From assembly GCF_000330885.1 (NCBI RefSeq), contig NC_020059.1, positions 919,001-983,000 on the forward strand: a stretch of DNA of 64,000 nucleotides, written 5' to 3'. The position numbers were made by a program, and so were the translations under genes. Under the pieces are notes generated by a model that was given only the letters and a program-made list of their open reading frames with translations, ran no database searches and was not told the origin of the DNA. The DNA comes from Rhizobium tropici CIAT 899. GTDB lineage: Bacteria > Pseudomonadota > Alphaproteobacteria > Rhizobiales > Rhizobiaceae. Of this stretch, positions 1 to 8,139 are shown in pieces; position 1 is the stretch's first letter, and the number at the start of each line of letters is the position of its first letter.

Positions 1-39
1 TGGGACCAATCTATAAATGAGGTGTGACGCCTATTACAG

Positions 40-54
40 GACATGGACCATGTC
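40..54. repeat. 15-bp perfect inverted repeat
   Basis: The sequence GACATGG-A-CCATGTC is a perfect 7-1-7 palindrome in the noncoding leader of the first gene, about 115 bases before its start. Its size and symmetry suit a dimeric regulator site, but I do not recognise the motif. Function is inference only. Confidence 0.35.
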
Positions 55-121
55 ACTACAATGTCAACAATCCATCTTAACCACTTTGGAATGGCGCCCG
101 TTTACTTATCGAAGCGTGGTG

Positions 122-136
122 TTAAGCTTTCATTAA
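122..136 (+). promoter_or_regulatory. CtrA-type box TTAA-N7-TTAA
   Basis: TTAA, seven bases (GCTTTCA), then TTAA matches the full alphaproteobacterial CtrA binding consensus exactly. It lies 34 bases before the ATG of the thioesterase gene, where a regulator would overlap the promoter. This is the only exact full-consensus box noticed in the window, but reading by eye is not exhaustive. Confidence 0.5.
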
Positions 137-169
137 GGTCAGTATGGCGTCGGCCAGGGTTATTGCGTC

Positions 170-571
170 ATGGCAAGAGTAGAACGATCCGATGTCATCG
201 AGGTAAGGGTGCCGCCGCGCGATGTCGACCGGCACGGCCAGATGTTTATCGCATCCTATATCTCACAGGCAGAGACCGCACTCTCGAACTTCTGGCGCAC
301 GCGGCCGCTTGTCGACGATGAGCCCGTCTACATCGCCAAGAAGGTATCCTGTTCGCTGCACCGTGCCTTGCACTATGATGAACTCGCCCGCTACTCGATC
401 AGCGTCAACAAGATCGGCGGCAAGTCGATCGGTTTCGTCGTGGCGGTCGAAACAGGCAACGAACTGGCGGCAGAGGTGGAAATCCTCTGGCTTGCCGTAC
501 GCGGCGACGAGCACGACCCCGTGCCGCTGCCGGAAGACACGCGCGACTGGCTCTATAAATATCTGGCCTGA
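170..571 (+). CDS. acyl-CoA thioesterase, 4HBT (YbgC-like) family
   Basis: A 133-residue protein of the single hot-dog thioesterase size. The N-terminal block IEVRVPPRDVDRHGQM (around residues 10-25) resembles the start of YbgC/4HBT enzymes, in which an Asp in the 'R..D.DxxGH' loop activates the water that hydrolyses the acyl-CoA thioester. The rest follows the family pattern of a long hydrophobic helix (ASYISQAETALSNFW) and then beta strands, ending in the typical basic and aromatic tail. It would be a cytoplasmic homotetramer. The gene stands alone, convergent with bioY, behind a CtrA-type box. The substrate cannot be told from the sequence. The ATG at 170 is the first that includes the whole fold. 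Confidence 0.75.
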   Translation: MARVERSDVIEVRVPPRDVDRHGQMFIASYISQAETALSNFWRTRPLVDDEPVYIAKKVSCSLHRALHYDELARYSISVNKIGGKSIGFVVAVETGNELAAEVEILWLAVRGDEHDPVPLPEDTRDWLYKYLA

Positions 572-579
572 GCCGAACT

Positions 580-1137
580 CTAGTTCCGCTGCGGCAGAAT
601 TGGATAGCCGGCCATGACGGCACGGCCGACCAGGGCCGCGACCACAGCCTTGATGATATCTCCCGGCACGAAGCCCAACGATCCCAGAAACGCCTTGCTG
701 AAACCGATGTTGACGGCGAGCCAGGCAATGCCGAACGCGTAAAGCACCGCCACGCCGCCGATAACAGCGGCGATAAAGAAGCCAATTCCCTGCGATAGGC
801 CGTTCTGCTCCGGCTTCACCAATCTCTCGGAGAGATAGCCGGTGACGAAGGCTGCGAAGATCCAGCCGACGAAGAAGCCGGCCGTCGGACCTGCAAAGAC
901 AGCAAGGCCGCCGCGACCGCCTGACAGCACCGGCAGTCCGATCGTGACCAACACCACCACCAGCAACACCGCGATTGTGCCACGCTTGGCGCCGAGCACG
1001 ACGCCGGCAAGCATGACGCCGAGCGATTGCGCCGTGATCGGAACCGGAATGATGCCGATCGGGATCGGCGGCAACAGGCCCAGAGCCACGATGATGGCGG
1101 CAAACAGCGCCGAAAGCACGAGATCGCGGGTGTTCAT
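580..1137 (-). CDS. bioY: biotin ECF transporter S component BioY
   Basis: This is the substrate-binding membrane subunit (S component) of an energy-coupling-factor biotin importer. The 185-residue protein has about six hydrophobic segments and the BioY hallmarks: an N-terminal 'LVLSALFAAIIVALG', then 'IPVPITAQSLGVMLAG' and 'GGRGGLAVFAGPTAGFFVGW'. I chose the ATG at 1137 because GGAAGGAAC precedes it at a good distance; a longer reading to 1218 would add an unrelated hydrophilic leader overlapping bioN. It is the last gene of a compact bioM-bioN-bioY operon, 28 bases after bioN. A second, solo bioY lies at 53345-53935. Confidence 0.93.
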   Translation of the reverse strand: MNTRDLVLSALFAAIIVALGLLPPIPIGIIPVPITAQSLGVMLAGVVLGAKRGTIAVLLVVVLVTIGLPVLSGGRGGLAVFAGPTAGFFVGWIFAAFVTGYLSERLVKPEQNGLSQGIGFFIAAVIGGVAVLYAFGIAWLAVNIGFSKAFLGSLGFVPGDIIKAVVAALVGRAVMAGYPILPQRN

Positions 1138-1165
1138 GGCGGTTCCTTCCAACAAAGTCCCATGT

Positions 1166-1768
1166 TCATTGACGCCGAATGCCGCGCGCGTCAATCGCAG
1201 CAGCAATATTGTCCGCATCGCGCAGCGTCAGAATGATCAGCGGCGCGAGCGTGGTTGCGAGGCGAACCTTGATCCCCCGCGCCTGATGCGCTTCGCGGAT
1301 TGCGCGGTAGCGATCGAGAATCTCGGGGACGAAGCGGATCACGAGGCCGATCGCAAGCCCGATATCGGCGGCTTTGAGCAGGCCAAGCGTTTCGAGCGGC
1401 ATGGCAAGGGCGGTGATCTCGTCGATGAACGCGGCCATCGATGTCGTCGCCGTCACCGTGGCGGCAAACAGCGCCAGCGCGGTCAATCGCAGCGCCGTAA
1501 CGATGGCTGCGTGCAGCGGGCCGACGATTGCCGCGAATATGGCGAGGACGGCAATCGAGACGAGGATAGGTCGCAGCCGCTTGAGCGCCTCTGCAACTGG
1601 CAGGCCGCTGCGAAGATAAAGGGCGGCACCGACAAAGTTTGCGCAGGCAAGCACTTGGATAGACTGGGCCAGGAACAGCAGGAGGCCGAGTGCGGCAAGC
1701 GCAAGCAGCTTCGCACGTGGCGAGAGCCGATGCATCCATGTATCCGCATCCACATGCAGCGTCTGCAT
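1166..1768 (-). CDS. bioN: ECF transporter transmembrane (T) component BioN
   Basis: A 200-residue membrane protein that couples ATP hydrolysis by BioM to biotin movement through BioY. It starts with 'DTWMHRLSPRAKLLALAALGLLLFL', the usual EcfT opening, and carries the cytoplasmic coupling-helix signature 'AxARG' in two related forms: 'REAHQARGIKV' (around residue 165) and 'AAAIDARGIRR' near the C terminus. Such Ala-Arg-Gly motifs contact the ATPase grooves in EcfT proteins. Its ATG overlaps the bioM stop (ATGA), indicating translational coupling. Confidence 0.9.
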   Translation of the reverse strand: MQTLHVDADTWMHRLSPRAKLLALAALGLLLFLAQSIQVLACANFVGAALYLRSGLPVAEALKRLRPILVSIAVLAIFAAIVGPLHAAIVTALRLTALALFAATVTATTSMAAFIDEITALAMPLETLGLLKAADIGLAIGLVIRFVPEILDRYRAIREAHQARGIKVRLATTLAPLIILTLRDADNIAAAIDARGIRRQ

Positions 1769-2445
1769 CAGCCGGCCATCTCCTTGTAGCGGGCGATAGC
1801 CTCCATTGCGGGCGCATCGGCAACAAGCCGGCCCTGGTCGAACAGCAGCACACGCTCGAAATCCTCAAGCAGCGGCAGGTCGTGGCTGATGACGATGACA
1901 TTCTCTGGAAGCGTTGCCATGGTCTTCTGCACGAGTGCCCGATTCTTCAGATCGAGCTGGTTTGTCGGTTCGTCCAGAATGAGGATATCCGGGCCGGTGA
2001 CCAGTACCGAGCAGAGTGCGGCCATCTGCAACTCACCGCCGGAAAGCTCATGTGCCCGCCGCGCGCCGAGATGGCTAACGCCAAAACGGTCAAGAATGCT
2101 GTCGACCGCTGCCTCGATCTGCGCCTTGTCGTATCCGCGCGCCTTGAGCCCAAAGGCGATGTCGTCGCGCACGATGGGCAGGATGATCTGGTTCTGCGGC
2201 GACTGGAAGATATAGCCGACCTTGCCGAGCACTTTGGCAGCGTCACCGACCGTATCGAGCCCGTCGACCACGACCCGCCCGCTCGTCGGCTTGACGAGTC
2301 CATTAATCAACCGCGCAAAGGTTGTCTTGCCGGAGCCATTGAGGCCGATCACGCCGATGCGGCGCTCCTGAAGCGTCAGGCTCAGCGGAAACAGCGCAGT
2401 ACGCTTGCCGTACTCGACGCCGGCATTGTCGAAGCGGATATCCAA
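1768..2445 (-). CDS. bioM: ECF transporter ATP-binding protein BioM
   Basis: ABC-type ATPase of the biotin ECF importer, 225 residues. All motifs are intact: Walker A GLNGSGKTT (34-42), Q-loop Gln81, signature LSGGE (134-138), Walker B DILILDEP (153-160) and H-loop His188. The start is a TTG at 2445 preceded by GGGAAG, since no ATG includes the first strand 'DIRFDNAGV'. It is the first gene of the bioMNY operon and is divergent from the YcaQ-like gene. An imperfect BioR-like sequence lies just upstream (2456-2465). Confidence 0.92.
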   Translation of the reverse strand: MDIRFDNAGVEYGKRTALFPLSLTLQERRIGVIGLNGSGKTTFARLINGLVKPTSGRVVVDGLDTVGDAAKVLGKVGYIFQSPQNQIILPIVRDDIAFGLKARGYDKAQIEAAVDSILDRFGVSHLGARRAHELSGGELQMAALCSVLVTGPDILILDEPTNQLDLKNRALVQKTMATLPENVIVISHDLPLLEDFERVLLFDQGRLVADAPAMEAIARYKEMAG

Positions 2446-2455
2446 GCAGCTTCCC

Positions 2456-2465
2456 TATTCGATAA
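2456..2465 (-). promoter_or_regulatory. degenerate BioR-like half site before bioM
   Basis: On the minus strand the sequence reads TTATCGAATA, matching the BioR consensus TTATMKATAA at 8 of 10 positions, 11 bases before the bioM TTG. Exact boxes occur near bioY2. The match is weak enough to be chance. Confidence 0.2.
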
Positions 2466-2525
2466 TGTGATCGCGGAGCTATAGCGCATCGCTCGGATTT
2501 ATCAAATCAGGGCCTCTTTGAAAGC

Positions 2526-3743
2526 ATGGGAATTTATGCCTATGATCCGCATATGACGAATCTGCTCTCGAATCGTGACGCCCGCCGCGTGTTCCTTGCC
2601 AAGCAGGGGCTTGCCAATCCGCCGAACCGCGCCTTGACCAAGGCGGGCCTGCTGCAGCTCATCCACGACATCGGCTTCGTGCAGGTCGATAGCATAGGCA
2701 CCGTCGAGCGTGCCCATCACCAGATCCTGTTTTCGCGCAACCAGACCTATCGGCGCGAGCACCTGACGGAACTTCTGGAAAAGGACGGCACGCTCTTCGA
2801 GAACTGGACGCACGACGCCTCCATTCTGCCGAGCGCTTTCTTCGTCTATTGGAAGCACCGTTTTCGCCGCGAGGAAGTGGCGATCATCGAACGCTGGCGG
2901 AAATGGCGCGGCGAGGGGTTCGAGGCGGCTTTCGAGGAAACCTATGAACGCGTGCTGAAGAATGGCGCGATCACCGCCCGTGAGGTGAAGGCGGAGGATC
3001 ATGTCTCCGGCGGCTGGTGGAATTGGCATCCCAACAAGACAGCGCTCGAATATTTCTGGCGCACCGGCAAATTCGCGATCGCCGGCCGCACCAATTTCCA
3101 GAAGGTCTATGACCTCGTGGAGCGCGTGCTGCCGGCCCATTTCCATGAGCCGGAAGTGGAGCATGACGAATTCGTCGACTGGGCCTGCCGCAGCGCGCTG
3201 CAGCGTCTCGGCTTTGCGACCTCGGGCGAGATCGCCGCCTTCTGGGATCTGGTGACGCCGCAGGAGGCCAAAAGCTGGGTCGAAACGCATCGCGACGAAC
3301 TGACCGAAGTGTTGATCGAGCCTGCCGGCGGTGGCAAGCCTCGACCTTCGCTTGCTTTCCTCGACTTTCATGACACGCTCGACAGCCATGCCGAAGCGCC
3401 GGCGCGCATCCGTGTCCTCAGCCCCTTCGATCCAACGCTGCGCGATCGCAACCGCACCGAACGCCTGTTCGGCTTCTTCTACCGCATCGAGATTTTTGTG
3501 CCCGAGCCGAAGCGTGAATACGGCTATTACGTTTTTCCGCTCTTGGAAGGAGACCGTCTGATTGGACGGATCGATATGAAGGCTGACCGCAAGGCGGGAA
3601 CGCTTGACGTCAAGCGCCTCTGGCTCGAACCGGGCGTCAAGGCATCGGCCGGTCGGCTGGAGAAGCTGGAAGCCGAACTGGAGCGCGTTGCCCGTTTCAC
3701 CGGCGTCGAGAAGGTCGTGTTTCTCGAAGGCTGGCGGGGATGA
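2526..3743 (+). CDS. winged-helix DNA glycosylase, YcaQ/AlkX-like (HTH_42 family)
   Basis: A 405-residue protein of the HTH_42 (DUF1006) family, whose E. coli member YcaQ unhooks interstrand DNA cross-links as a bifunctional glycosylase. The catalytic QxD motif is present as Q53-V-D55 in 'GFVQVDSIGTVERAHHQ', followed by the conserved 'RAHHQILFSRN' and by 'LFENWTHDASILP' near residue 90. The middle 'WHPNKTALEYFWRTGKFAIAGR' and the C-terminal 'PFDPTLRDRNRTERLFGFFYRIEIFVPEPKREYGYYVFPLLEGDRLIGRIDMKADR' (given here only as a region, residues about 295-355) fit the three tandem winged helices plus beta barrel. The start could also be ATG 2553, because neither ATG has a clear ribosome site. It stands alone. 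Confidence 0.85.
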   Translation: MGIYAYDPHMTNLLSNRDARRVFLAKQGLANPPNRALTKAGLLQLIHDIGFVQVDSIGTVERAHHQILFSRNQTYRREHLTELLEKDGTLFENWTHDASILPSAFFVYWKHRFRREEVAIIERWRKWRGEGFEAAFEETYERVLKNGAITAREVKAEDHVSGGWWNWHPNKTALEYFWRTGKFAIAGRTNFQKVYDLVERVLPAHFHEPEVEHDEFVDWACRSALQRLGFATSGEIAAFWDLVTPQEAKSWVETHRDELTEVLIEPAGGGKPRPSLAFLDFHDTLDSHAEAPARIRVLSPFDPTLRDRNRTERLFGFFYRIEIFVPEPKREYGYYVFPLLEGDRLIGRIDMKADRKAGTLDVKRLWLEPGVKASAGRLEKLEAELERVARFTGVEKVVFLEGWRG

Positions 3744-3816
3744 CCGCTACTTTTCGAGAGATCGGTGGTGAGCGGCATCCGGGGAACGGCCGCTGATTTT
3801 TGGGGACAGCGATCGC

Positions 3817-4875
3817 ATGGATAATGTTCGGATCTTCGACGGGCACAATGATGCCGTCCAGTTCATGCTGGATTATAGACCCGACGGCCGTGATTTTCTG
3901 GCGCGGTCCGAGGCAGGGCATCTCGATCTTCCGCGGGCGCTCGAAGGTGGCCTGGCTGGCGGATTGTTTGCGATGTACGCCGCGCCGGAACAAGAACCGG
4001 TGGATGATCTGACGATCAATCATGAAGGCTACGAAGTTCGCTATGCTGAAGCTTTGCATTCGGACCATGCCCGCCGGCAAATCGACGGACAGCTTTCGGC
4101 CATAGAGAAGCTGATTGGACGTTCGGGCGATAAAATCCGTCTGGCAACGAGCGTCGGCGAGATCGAGGCGGCACGACATGCCGGCGTCTTTGCCGTCGTG
4201 CTCCATATGGAAGGCGCCGACGCCATCGGCCCCGATCTCGGTTATCTGGATAGCCTGTACAATGCCGGCCTTCGATCCCTGGGCATCGTCTGGAGCCGCC
4301 CTAATATCTTTGGTTACGGCGTTCCGTTCGCCTATCCGAGATCGCCAGATACTGGACCCGGCCTCACGGATTTGGGAAAGAATCTGGTCAGAAGGTGCAA
4401 CGAACTGGGGATCATGGTCGATGTTTCCCATCTGAACGAGCGCGGATTTTGGGATGTCGCCGCATTGAGCACGGCTCCGCTCGTCGCCACCCACGCCTGC
4501 GCCCATGCCATATGTCCATCGACCCGAAACCTCAACGATCGGCAATTGGATGCCATCCGCGATACAGGCGGCGTCGTCGGGCTGAATCTTGCCGTCAACG
4601 ATATCCGCGCGGATGCCAATCTTGACGAGGACACCCCGCTCGACGCCGTTATTCGCCAGATCGATTACCTCATCGCTCGCGTTGGGCCCGAGGGGGTCGC
4701 TCTGGGATCGGATTTCGATGGTGCGGTCATGCCCCGCGAGATCAAGGACGCAAGCGGCTTGCCGCGTCTCCTTGACGCCATGCGCCAAAGTGGTTTCGAC
4801 GAGCTGACCTTGCGAAAATTCGCCTATAACAATTGGCTTCGCGTGTTCAGCCTCACATGGCCGGATCGATCATGA
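3817..4875 (+). CDS. membrane dipeptidase-type peptidase, M19 family
   Basis: A 352-residue member of the dinuclear zinc renal dipeptidase family, which cleaves dipeptides, including some with a D-residue. Metal and active-site motifs are visible in order: FDGHNDAV (His10, Asp12), the bridging Glu in 'VVLHMEGADAIG' (about residue 132), 'ATHACAHAI' (His around 228) and the Asp of 'ALGSDFDGAV' (around 300). Full family length, with no signal peptide, so it is probably cytoplasmic. GGGGAC precedes the ATG. It stands between the YcaQ-like gene and a GNAT with no clear functional link. A hairpin without a T-run follows the stop (4871-4906). Confidence 0.9.
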   Translation: MDNVRIFDGHNDAVQFMLDYRPDGRDFLARSEAGHLDLPRALEGGLAGGLFAMYAAPEQEPVDDLTINHEGYEVRYAEALHSDHARRQIDGQLSAIEKLIGRSGDKIRLATSVGEIEAARHAGVFAVVLHMEGADAIGPDLGYLDSLYNAGLRSLGIVWSRPNIFGYGVPFAYPRSPDTGPGLTDLGKNLVRRCNELGIMVDVSHLNERGFWDVAALSTAPLVATHACAHAICPSTRNLNDRQLDAIRDTGGVVGLNLAVNDIRADANLDEDTPLDAVIRQIDYLIARVGPEGVALGSDFDGAVMPREIKDASGLPRLLDAMRQSGFDELTLRKFAYNNWLRVFSLTWPDRS

Positions 4876-4952
4876 GCTTTGTCACCTCTCCCTTGAGAGG
4901 ACAGAGCTAACTAAGTCCAATAGGCGGAAGAGCACCCGAGGAGGAGAGTTCA

Positions 4953-5498
4953 TTGTCGTCGCTGATTCTAAAAGGCCGCAATGTCAGGCTCCGCCCGCCA
5001 TGTGCCGAGGACGCCGATGAGCGCCTCCTCTTGGGCACCAATGCCGATATCGCGGAAATGTATGGCGTCAACAAGGAGGATATCAAGCCCATCACTCGGG
5101 AGGCTGCGGTCAGATGGGTTCAGGGTATTGCCGATCACCCCCACGCATGGGTTATCGAGATCAAGGGCGCCTTTGCCGGCGTGATCAGATTGGACAACGT
5201 CAATCCCCAGGACAAGCGTGCGACGATGGCGATCGGGATTTATGATCCGGCGTTGCTTGGCAAAGGCTTTGGCACGGAAGCGATCATGCTTCTACTGTGT
5301 CATGCTTTCGGCGAGATGGGGCTGCACCGCATCGGAATACGCGTGCTCGCCTACAATCAGCGTGCCATCCGCGCCTATGAGAAATGCGGCTTCGTTGTCG
5401 AGGGAAGGGAGCGGGAGACGGCCTATGTCAACGGCAGCTGGCACGATGACATCATGATGGGGCTGCTCGATCGCGAATTTTCGGCACCTTCCCCGTGA
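4953..5498 (+). CDS. GNAT N-acetyltransferase, RimJ/RimL type
   Basis: A 181-residue acetyl-CoA-dependent N-acetyltransferase of the RimJ/RimL group, likely acting on a protein N terminus or small amine. Visible signatures are 'LRPPCAEDAD' at the start, the acetyl-CoA loop region 'DPALLGKGFGTEAIMLLL' (around residue 95-112) and the C-terminal 'RIGIRVLAYNQRAIRAYEKCGFVVEGRERETAYVNG' region. A strong GGAGGAG lies before the TTG at 4953, so TTG is the probable start. The last residues (SAPSP) and the stop lie inside the left palindrome of a RIME-type repeat, so the native C terminus may have been replaced. Confidence 0.82.
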   Translation: MSSLILKGRNVRLRPPCAEDADERLLLGTNADIAEMYGVNKEDIKPITREAAVRWVQGIADHPHAWVIEIKGAFAGVIRLDNVNPQDKRATMAIGIYDPALLGKGFGTEAIMLLLCHAFGEMGLHRIGIRVLAYNQRAIRAYEKCGFVVEGRERETAYVNGSWHDDIMMGLLDREFSAPSP

Positions 5499-5613
5499 AG
5501 GGGGGAGGTCGCCGCAAAGCGGCGGGTGGGGGTGACAATTGTTTGGCTACAAACATCGACGCGATCACCCCACCCCGGAGCGCTACTCCGACCCTCCCCA
5601 TCAAGGGGAGGGT
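5486..5613. repeat. RIME-type intergenic mosaic repeat, copy 1
   Basis: About 128 bases between two convergent genes. It has a palindrome at each end: CCTTCCCC/AGGGGGGAGG on the left, and a perfect 9-bp stem ACCCTCCCC/GGGGAGGGT (5591-5599 with 5605-5613) on the right. Inside is a short GCCGC/GCGGC hairpin. This is the layout of the Rhizobium-specific intergenic mosaic elements. A related copy is at 61523-61649. It could end transcription of both flanking genes. Confidence 0.6.
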
Positions 5614-5619
5614 TAAAGA

Positions 5620-6723
5620 TCAGCAGATCTCCGTCTTGGCGATCTTGATCCCGAAACCTTCCAGGCCGACATAGTGCCGCTCGCGGCTGGTGAGCAGCTT
5701 GATCGAGCTGACGCCGAGATCCTTCAGGATCTGAGCACCGAGGCCGATTTCCAGCCATTCGCTATCCCGCGTCTGCGCTTCGGCATGCGCCTCGCGGCCG
5801 GCCTGGCGCGATTTGCGGCCGTTGTCGAAATGGCCGACGCCGACAGAGCCCTCACGCAGATAGACGATGATGCCGCGGCCCTCTTCGGCGATCTTTTTCA
5901 TGTAGAAATCGACCGGGCTATTCTTGCCGAAAATATCCTCGGCAACGTTCTCCGGATGCAGGCGGACCGGAATGTCGATACCGTCGCGGATGTCGCCGAA
6001 GACGACGGCGAGGTGCTGCATCGGGTCCCAGGGCAGGGAATAGGTATGGGCGCGCGCCTTGCCGAAGGGCGTCTCGACGTCGAAGCTGGCGCCGAGTTCG
6101 ATCAGCGTTTCCTTGCGCTGGCGATAGGCGATGAGGTCGGCGACGGAGACGAGCTTCAGCCCGTGCTGCTCGGCGAAGCTTATCACCTGCTGACCGCGCG
6201 TCACCGTGCCGTCGTCATTGACGAGCTCGCAGATGACGCCGATCGGCGGCAGGCCTGCAAGCTTGCAGAGGTCGACGGCTGCTTCCGTATGGCCGGAACG
6301 CATCAGCACGCCACCTTCGCGCGCGACGAGCGGGAAAATGTGGCCGGGGCGGACGAAATCCGTGGGGCCGACATTCGGGTTGGCGAGGTTGCGAACCGTC
6401 AGCGTCCGGTCGTCGGCGGAAATACCCGTCGTCGTGCCGTGCTTGAAATCGACGGAGACGGTGAAGGCCGTCGTGTGGGCGGAATCGTTTTCCGCGACCA
6501 TGGCGTTGAGGTTCAGCCGCTTGGCCTCCTCGCGCGGCATCGGCGTGCAGACGATGCCGGAGGTGTGGCGAACGATGAAGGCCATCTTGTCGGGCGTGCA
6601 GTGAACGGCGGCAACGATCAGGTCGCCTTCGTTCTCGCGGTCGTTATCATCCATGACGACGACGATCTCGCCGGCCTCGAAGGCCCTGATGGCATCGACA
6701 ACACGCTTCTGGTCGTAAGGCAT
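5620..6723 (-). CDS. ribB: 3,4-dihydroxy-2-butanone 4-phosphate synthase with degenerate RibA-like C-terminal domain (RibBX type)
   Basis: A 367-residue riboflavin-pathway protein. The N-terminal domain (about 1-205) makes 3,4-dihydroxy-2-butanone 4-phosphate from ribulose 5-phosphate; the catalytic stretch DDNDRENEGD (25-34) and the later 'MRSGHTEAAVDLC' are intact. The C-terminal part (about 210-367) has the fold pattern of GTP cyclohydrolase II but lacks the zinc-binding cysteine cluster: where RibA has a Cys-rich GD..G..RCDCG-type stretch, this protein reads RLHPENVAEDIFGKNS. Proteins of this form are known in Proteobacteria as RibBX, with a separate RibA elsewhere. It follows aroC on the same strand at 10 bases, so the two are probably co-transcribed. 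Confidence 0.93.
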   Translation of the reverse strand: MPYDQKRVVDAIRAFEAGEIVVVMDDNDRENEGDLIVAAVHCTPDKMAFIVRHTSGIVCTPMPREEAKRLNLNAMVAENDSAHTTAFTVSVDFKHGTTTGISADDRTLTVRNLANPNVGPTDFVRPGHIFPLVAREGGVLMRSGHTEAAVDLCKLAGLPPIGVICELVNDDGTVTRGQQVISFAEQHGLKLVSVADLIAYRQRKETLIELGASFDVETPFGKARAHTYSLPWDPMQHLAVVFGDIRDGIDIPVRLHPENVAEDIFGKNSPVDFYMKKIAEEGRGIIVYLREGSVGVGHFDNGRKSRQAGREAHAEAQTRDSEWLEIGLGAQILKDLGVSSIKLLTSRERHYVGLEGFGIKIAKTEIC

Positions 6724-6733
6724 CTCGAAATTC

Positions 6734-7831
6734 CTATCTCTCTCGGCCCGTCTGGCCGCGATCCCTCAGATAATGGTCGGCAACGGCGCAGGCAACCATG
6801 GCTTCGCCGATCGGCACGGCGCGAATGCCGACGCATGGATCGTGGCGGCCCTTGGTGCGCACATCGACATTGCGGCCATCGGCATCGATCGATTGACGCT
6901 CCGTCAGGATCGACGAGGTCGGCTTGATGGCGAAGCGCGCGACCACCGGCTCGCCGGTGGATATGCCGCCCAGAATGCCGCCTGCGTGATTGGAGAGGAA
7001 GATACGCTTGCCGTCATTGCCCATGCGCATTTCGTCGGCATTTTCTTCGCCGGTCAGTTCTGCGGATGCGAAGCCTTCACCGATTTCGACGCCCTTGACG
7101 GCGTTGATCGACATCAGCAGCGAGGCGATGTCCTGATCGAGCTTGCCGTAGATCGGCGCGCCGAGACCGGCGGGCACGCCTTCGGCCACGACCTCGACAA
7201 CGGCCCCGACCGAGGAGCCGGCCTTGCGGATGCCGTCGAGATACTCTTCCCACACCGGCACGATTTCCGGATCAGGTGCAAAGAAAGGATTTTGGTCGAC
7301 CTGAGCCCAGTCCCAATTGGCACGGTTGATCTTATGCTTGCCGATCTGCACCAGCGCGCCACGGATGGTCACGCCGGGCACGACGAGACGGGCGATGCCG
7401 CCGGCGGCAACACGCGCTGCTGTCTCGCGGGCCGAGGAGCGGCCGCCGCCACGATAGTCGCGAATGCCGTATTTGACGTCATAGGTATAGTCGGCATGGC
7501 CGGGACGATAGCGTCGGGCGATTTCGCCATAATCCTTCGAACGCTGGTCGGTATTCTCGATCAGCATCGAGATCGGCGTTCCGGTCGAGATCATCGTCTC
7601 GCCGTCCTCATCGAGCATGACGCCCGACAGAACCTTCACGAGATCGTCCTCGCGCCGCTGCGTGACGAAGCGCGATTGCCCCGGCTTGCGCTTGTCGAGC
7701 CAGGTCTGAATGTCCTGCAGCTTGAAACGGAGGCCCGGAGGGCAGCCGTCGACGACGCAGCCGAGCGCCGGGCCGTGGCTTTCGCCCCAGGTGGTGACGC
7801 GGAAGAGGTGACCGAATGTATTATGCGACAT
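6734..7831 (-). CDS. aroC: chorismate synthase
   Basis: The last step of the shikimate pathway: trans-elimination of phosphate from EPSP to give chorismate, using reduced FMN. The 365-residue protein has the family signatures [14 protein letters not shown] (16-29), '[31 protein letters not shown]' region (about 108-138) with the conserved Arg and His residues, and '[14 protein letters not shown]' near residue 275. Full length. It begins at ATG 7831 and is followed 10 bases later by ribB. Confidence 0.97.
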   Translation of the reverse strand: MSHNTFGHLFRVTTWGESHGPALGCVVDGCPPGLRFKLQDIQTWLDKRKPGQSRFVTQRREDDLVKVLSGVMLDEDGETMISTGTPISMLIENTDQRSKDYGEIARRYRPGHADYTYDVKYGIRDYRGGGRSSARETAARVAAGGIARLVVPGVTIRGALVQIGKHKINRANWDWAQVDQNPFFAPDPEIVPVWEEYLDGIRKAGSSVGAVVEVVAEGVPAGLGAPIYGKLDQDIASLLMSINAVKGVEIGEGFASAELTGEENADEMRMGNDGKRIFLSNHAGGILGGISTGEPVVARFAIKPTSSILTERQSIDADGRNVDVRTKGRHDPCVGIRAVPIGEAMVACAVADHYLRDRGQTGRER

Positions 7832-8139
7832 GTAAAACGACCGGATTAGCGCAGCCTGACGGCAGGCCGCGTCTTGTCACTTGCAATTGCGGCCCACTCA
7901 TAGGCCAAAATGCCGACAAGACAAAATCTTTCTTTCAGTTGCCTCGGAAACGGCGCTGAGCCTTTTTCCTCCTCAAGCATCGGCATGGTAAACAAAGATT
8001 AATCCGAATTGTGGATTGTGACGATGCATTCACCAATTGGGCGAGCCAAGCCACTATTGGGGGCAACTTCTGCCATATTCGACGTGTTTTCTGCATCGCA
8101 TAAGAAATCACAATCAAATTGACCTGAAGGGTAACGACG
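7832..8139. other. 308-bp divergent intergenic region between aroC and the DUF1344 gene
   Basis: No coding potential of weight is seen. The stretch is AT-richer than its neighbours near 7990-8130, as expected of promoters for the two divergent genes. It contains AATCC-N7-GGATT (around 7999-8015), an imperfect inverted repeat of unknown role. Confidence 0.4.

Noticed and set aside
842..1789. Long plus-strand ORF opposite bioY and bioN
   Set aside because: Highly charged, low-complexity translation with no fold pattern, lying entirely over two well-supported membrane proteins on the other strand; a high-GC shadow.
4871..4906. Terminator after the dipeptidase gene
   Set aside because: CCTCTC/GAGAGG hairpin is present but needs G-U pairs and mismatches for the outer stem and has no T-run.
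6773..7849. 358-codon plus-strand ORF opposite aroC
   Set aside because: Antisense to chorismate synthase, with repetitive D/G/H-rich translation and no domain.
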